Assembly (NCBI GenBank): GCA_934045905.1
Contig: OW203762.1
Location: 52,911,411-52,975,410, forward strand
Reading direction: 5' to 3'
DNA from: Leuctra nigra
Taxonomy: Eukaryota > Arthropoda > Insecta > Plecoptera > Leuctridae
DNA length: 64,000 nucleotides
Both the position numbers and the translations under genes were made by a program. The notes below the pieces were generated by a model. It was not told the DNA's origin, made no database searches, and saw only the letters and a list, made by a program, of their open reading frames with translations. Of the stretch, positions 59,400-64,000 are shown piece by piece (the first letter of the stretch is position 1; each line of letters starts with the position of its first letter).

Positions 59400-59691
59400 C
59401 TCTAGGGACGTCATGCTCCAACATAACGAGCCCTTACTGGCTTCAGGCACGTCATGCTCCAACATAACGAGCCCTTACAAGCTCTAGGGACGTTATGCTC
59501 CAACATTAACGAGCCCTTACCAGCTTTAGGGACGTTATGCTCCAACATTAACGAGCCCTTACCAGCTTTAGGGACGTTATGCTCCAACATTAACGAGCCC
59601 TTACCAGCTTTAGGGACGTTATGCTCCAACATTAACAAGCCCTTACTAGCTCTAGGGACGTTATGCTCCAACATAACAAGCCCTTACCAGA
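59400..59691. repeat. 42-bp tandem array, about 7 units
   Basis: Unit TTTAGGGACGTTATGCTCCA followed by ACATTAACGAGCCCTTACCAGC. Outer units are more diverged (TCTAGGGACGTCATG, CTTCAGGCACGTCATG). The junction with the 43-bp array lies within the shared word TAGCTCT. The unit is a multiple of three, so stop-free frames on both strands (81 and 87 codons) are by-products. Confidence 0.93.
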
Positions 59692-60458
59692 TACAATAGA
59701 TGTAATTAATGGTTGGAACTCATGAAATGACGCCAGTTACCCGAACTCAATCCCCTGGCTCATATTAACAAGCCCGTCCCGTCCCTAATGAAGAAGATTA
59801 GTGTTCCTGCGAAGTTCAAAGGGTTGAGCATGATATTGCATGTCGGGACAAGGGCGGAGGAGTCATCATCGGGACTTGATTCGGGCAGAGCTAATTGCGT
59901 GAGCGTCTACAGTCATTGTAGTCGCAGGTAATCGAGTCATGTCTCTCCAGACGCCGGGCGTCGCCGTCGCCGTCCAACTCCAGGCGCTAATCCAGGCTCC
60001 GACTCCAGGCACGATCGCAATTAACGTGGATTTAATTAGTGACCGCGCTGGAGGCTCCAGGCTTCTCTCCAGCAATCAGCGGAGTATTCTCTCATCCACG
60101 AGCCCAAGAAACAAGTGTCTAATAACCAACTGATTACTCCCGAGTCCCGTCAGATTGTCCTCATTTATTTCTCGTGTATTAACTCAAATTTTGTTAAGAT
60201 AGTTGAAAGTGTAATCAGATTAGCTTTATAACAATTATTATGAAAGCAAGAATGAATCGGTACTATTTATGAATGTCGCAAACCGCAATGGTTTGATTAA
60301 ATTGTGCATTAAACGTATAATAATAATATACATTGAATGTGCAACCGCAGTGCTGAGCTCTGCGTGTGCGACAATAATTGTCCTGGCTCTTGGAATCTTG
60401 CTTTTGTTCCATTAATTAATTTTCAAGGCGGTCGAGACTGTCGAGTGGAACAGGTTTG

Positions 60459-60541
60459 TCCTGAGCGAGCCTCGAACCCGGTGCCTCATCTGCTGGATGC
60501 TTGAGAGGCGAGAGCGGAAGCGTAGGCCATCTACTGGCCAT
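60459..60541 (-). mobile_element. tRNA-derived SINE head or tRNA pseudogene
   Basis: On the minus strand, TGGCCTACGCTTCCGC resembles a polymerase III A box of the TGGCCTAGTGG type. About 40 bp later GGGTTCGAGGCTCG matches a B box (GGTTCRANNC). Between them is an anticodon-arm-like stretch, CGCCTCTCAAGC. The T stem pairs at about four of five positions. The spacing is right for a tRNA, but the acceptor stem and D arm are degenerate, so a SINE head or relic is more likely than a working tRNA. Confidence 0.42.
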
Positions 60542-62401
60542 TGCAAGACACATAATGCGTAGCCTCGATATTCAAATACTGCAAAACTGCAGGACATGTT
60601 GTTGCAGTCTTACCCACGTAGTACGTGGAATGCCGACAAAATCAATACACCCGATGATGACGTACACAATTTCGTTACATAATTGGATTGACAGGATCTG
60701 TCAGAATTCGGCTCATAAATGTCATGTCAAATTCAATTACATATTTCAAAAATAAAATTACACAAATAGATTTCAACTCTTGCAATACTTGATTATTAAG
60801 TCATGCACATCTAGTTGTAATACAATTATTTATTTCTACAGAAAAATAGATTAATTCACGAAGCATATTATTGTAAACGTACATTTAGGAGTGAAACGAA
60901 ATAAATTAATAGAAATCAAATATTTATAAAGCGCGAAATTTAAAAATTCATCTTTGAATTCGCCGGAATGGAAATTAGTTATTTAAGCACTTATGATTTA
61001 TGAATTCGGTGACAAAATGATCCTGAATTGCGGGAAAAACGGGCACGTGTTATTTGGATGTCAGTTTATCGCCGATGGGTTGTCTAATCCTTGGTTATCT
61101 CGATTATCAGGAGCTATTAAAAATGGGCGTGTCTCCGGCGATAACCCTTTCGTTCAACGAACTCAGCTGTGAAATACTCGTCTGAATATTGGTTGGCGTG
61201 CTGTGACACGTCACGGGTCAGTCGTGAGTGGACACGACAGGGGCCGTGATAGCCGACAGCACACCACGGCAAAACACACTCACACTCACACAATATATAG
61301 TATTTATAATTTTTGTCACTCACCTGGTCCGAACCCGCTCCCTTCGACGCCATCTTGCGAAAGCCAGGAGGCCGCTTCGTTTCGTCACGGATTGTCGTGA
61401 CGTCATTGCTGTCGAGGCCGGGAGAGCAAATCAAACACTAACTTCTTTACTAGACAGAAACCGCTAAAACAGCACAAATATCCAACAATTACGCGTATAT
61501 AAAGTTATTTATTGAATTATTTTCTGAGTTTCATGTTTTCATAACTCGAAAGCATGAAATTAGATTGAAATTGTCGCTTATGAAAGCTAGTAGGTGAATT
61601 TATCGAGCGATCAGCCTGGAGTGTAGGCAACTAATGCTGCATCGTTGTAGTGCGGGATGGTATCCACGACTGCTGACAATGAATATTCCGAATTGATGAT
61701 ATTCTCGAATATCATCGGTTAAAATCATTTGGTTCCACATTGATGCCACATTCAAATAGTATTTATGTTATGCGATGTATTATGATTTCTCTTACAAATG
61801 TACAGGGATGCTCATTTCTTTGACTGATAATATCCGAACGTATCAATTAAAATGCGATCTAATTTACTATATAATCTATCTGAAGTTTTTATGATCGGAA
61901 GTATCGAAAGAGGTAACAACAAACAAACATGTTTTCACTGTTGTTATCAGTCTAGATAAGATTCCCATCTCTCATCGGCGCCGAGCAGAACAAAGAAATA
62001 ACCCCAGAACGGAACTACTGCAAAAAGCGAGCCAAGTTTGACAACGTAATGTGCCACTAACTTCTTCCTCTAAACTAATATAACACGAAACTTTAGAGTC
62101 TACTCTACGACTTGAAACATTGGAAGACCCTTTACTTTCAATAGAAGTTATTCACTTATTCAGTTTACCAAAAAGACTTGCGTCTTTAGAATTTAGAATT
62201 TCCCCTAAAACTTTACACGCCTACATTCAACTATGAAGTAAGAAGATCCTAAGTTTAGCTGCTCTTTGTAAATACACTCCAAAACATTACAGAACATGAA
62301 TTATAATTAAGATAGAATTAGCAACCAATAACATTTTTTTTATTATCTCATTTATATTTAATATAAACAATTTCCACACTAAGTAGAGTAATATACCTAC
62401 A

Positions 62402-62538
62402 GGGTCCAGATTCACAAAAAGTATTATCTCCTAATACGTACTATCTTTGGTATTATCTTTCCTTTAACATGGTGTTTTTGGTATTAAATCAAAAGATAAT
62501 ACGAATTAGAAGATAATACCTTTCGTGAATCCAGCCCC
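62402..62538. mobile_element. MITE-like element, about 137 bp
   Basis: The left end GGGTCCAGATTCACAAAAAG plus TATTATCT is inverted at the right end as AGATAATACC plus TTTCGTGAATCCAGCCCC, with about five mismatches over 28 bases. The interior has further repeats of GTATTATCTT and AAGATAATAC. Target duplication is not clear. Confidence 0.65.
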
Positions 62539-62837
62539 AGTTGTATCGGCCTTATATACAATGCCGACTGCCCAAGCTCGACATTTCTTCTCCTTTTAAA
62601 TAGTAGGTACTCTACTTATAGGGAAGCAAAACTCCTACAAACTGATAAAAAAAATTGGACATACCTAGAGGTACTTCATACATTTTTTTTAGAAGTTTTA
62701 CACTATAGAAAGAAGTGTATTTGGTTATTTGAAACCAAATTAAACAAAAGGCAGCAGAGAGCATTCTTATTTGTTATCGGAACGTGTTATATGATTTCGT
62801 TGTTATTATTGTTATTAAAATTAGCACTTTAAGTAGA

Positions 62838-62862
62838 CCCCCCCCCCCCCCCAAAAAAAAAA
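62838..62862 (+). repeat. Poly(C) then poly(A) run
   Basis: Fifteen C followed directly by about ten A. Confidence 0.85.
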
Positions 62863-64000
62863 TATATATTCATTCTCCAATCTCCACATGACATCAAACA
62901 TCGACACAAAATCACAAAATTCCCTGGGGCTTTTCACCGAACCGAAATCCCGTGTTCAGTGGTATATTTGAAAATATGATTATTATCGTTGCTCCCTCCC
63001 CCTGAAATATGACACATCTCTGTGTAGAAGGATAACAGTTTATTATCAGAATTTATATTCTGGATTTATTCTTGATGAAAATCCACTTGACTCAGCGATT
63101 TTACCATTTGACGCTTTGAATAAATTTAAAACTATTCTACATAACTCCTGAAATCTAAAAGCAACTCTCATAGCCTGCACGTGGTCTTGTTGCTTGAATG
63201 TTGTGTGGATTCGAAGAGAGTTCTAGAATCGTCATGTGAGTGACACAAGGAACTAAGTACAAGTTTCGGTGATGCGTGTTCCTAATGCCATTAACAATAG
63301 TTTCAAGTTTCAATTCTTCGGACAGTGTTTGACATGAACTGTCTCTAAGTGGACTTTGATGATACGTTTCTTGTGTAGACCGAGCCATTAACAGCTGTCA
63401 GTGATAAGACGCTATCCAAGATAACAAAAACTCTTTAGAGCACTCCTTAAAAAAATATTTTAATAGACCCTAATAGAGGGCGCTGTCAATCATAAAGCTC
63501 TCCCCCCCCCTCTCTCTCTCTCCTCCCACATAGTACATCTATTTTAGGTCGTTGCAAAAACAAGAGAGAGCGCTTCCTCCTCTAAAAACTGCAATCAAGC
63601 CCATGCTCCTGTCAATATTTGTTGAAACTCAGCCCACAATCACATCTCGGCGCCCGGGGCGCATTGAGCCAAGAAAACATTGGTCTAACATAGAACTAAT
63701 CATGGGCCACTAATGGCCCCTGTGTTTCGGCAAGACGTGACCTCATTCCGAGGGCCCAGGGTTGACCTAAATGCCTGCAGCTAAGGGTAGATGCTGGCTC
63801 CTATTGATTGCCAAGCGCGACTTGCAACGCGGGAAGATAAGACACTGTTTGTCTCAACTTGAACTTCTTGCGACTCTGCAACACGTCTTGTGATTGGTCC
63901 CGGTCGATTAACAAAAAATAAACCATTATTGTCATGGCAACATCCAATAATATACCTGGAAATGTCACTTTAATTTGTCAATTAGTTAATCAATACTTTA

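Larger units (their letters stand above)
59692..64000. other. AT-rich right edge, no gene recognised
   Basis: No host gene could be supported in 4.3 kb. GC-richer patches at 59880-60080 and 61190-61420 have overlapping open frames on both strands without recognisable domains. The tRNA-like element, a MITE and homopolymer runs are listed separately. Confidence 0.4.

Overview
This 64 kb window looks like a piece of a eukaryotic, probably arthropod, nuclear chromosome that is very rich in repeats. I see no operons, no bacterial-type gene packing and no complete host gene. The lineage clue is a complete non-LTR retrotransposon of the Jockey type (ORF1 with PRE_C2HC and three zinc knuckles; ORF2 with an endonuclease and a reverse transcriptase). 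That combination is characteristic of arthropods. Class or species cannot be fixed from the sequence alone.

Layout, left to right. 1-1.85 kb: unique DNA with a small inverted-repeat element. 1.85-14.57 kb: one uninterrupted satellite array of 76 complete 167-bp units with no length variation. 14.6-19.7 kb: unique DNA with a GC-rich patch near 16.6-17.1 kb that could be a promoter and first exon. 19.7-21.2 kb: two related GC-rich minisatellites. 25.1-26.1 kb: 17 copies of a 60-bp repeat. 28.4-29.4 kb: first copy of a dispersed repeat family. 31.2-33.3 kb and 35.5-36.6 kb: four more minisatellites, three of which look related. 37.2 kb: 3' end of a degraded retroelement on the minus strand. 41.6-46.1 kb: the intact LINE, flanked by a 13-bp candidate target-site duplication. 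48.9-50.0 kb: two adjacent inverted-repeat elements bounded by TTAA. 52.7-54.1 kb: second copy of the dispersed family, interrupted by a 727-bp hAT-type element with a clean 8-bp target duplication. 55.1-59.4 kb: about 98 copies of a 43/44-bp repeat carrying an internal 1,596-bp duplication, followed directly by a 42-bp repeat array. 59.7-64 kb: AT-rich unique DNA with a tRNA-like SINE candidate and one more MITE.

Roughly a third of the window is tandemly repeated DNA in at least nine arrays, most with higher-order structure, lying in otherwise single-copy-looking sequence. The only proteins I can support are the two of the LINE: ORF1 (RNA-binding, Gag-like) and ORF2 (endonuclease/reverse transcriptase), which together would carry out target-primed retrotransposition. 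Both frames are unbroken, which suggests a young insertion. Most other long open frames are stop-free readings through tandem repeats whose unit length is a multiple of three, or shadows of microsatellites. The most notable signals outside genes are the exact 167-bp periodicity with variation concentrated at one hairpin loop, a strong excess of GACGTC/TGACGTCA across the window, and the nested hAT insertion.
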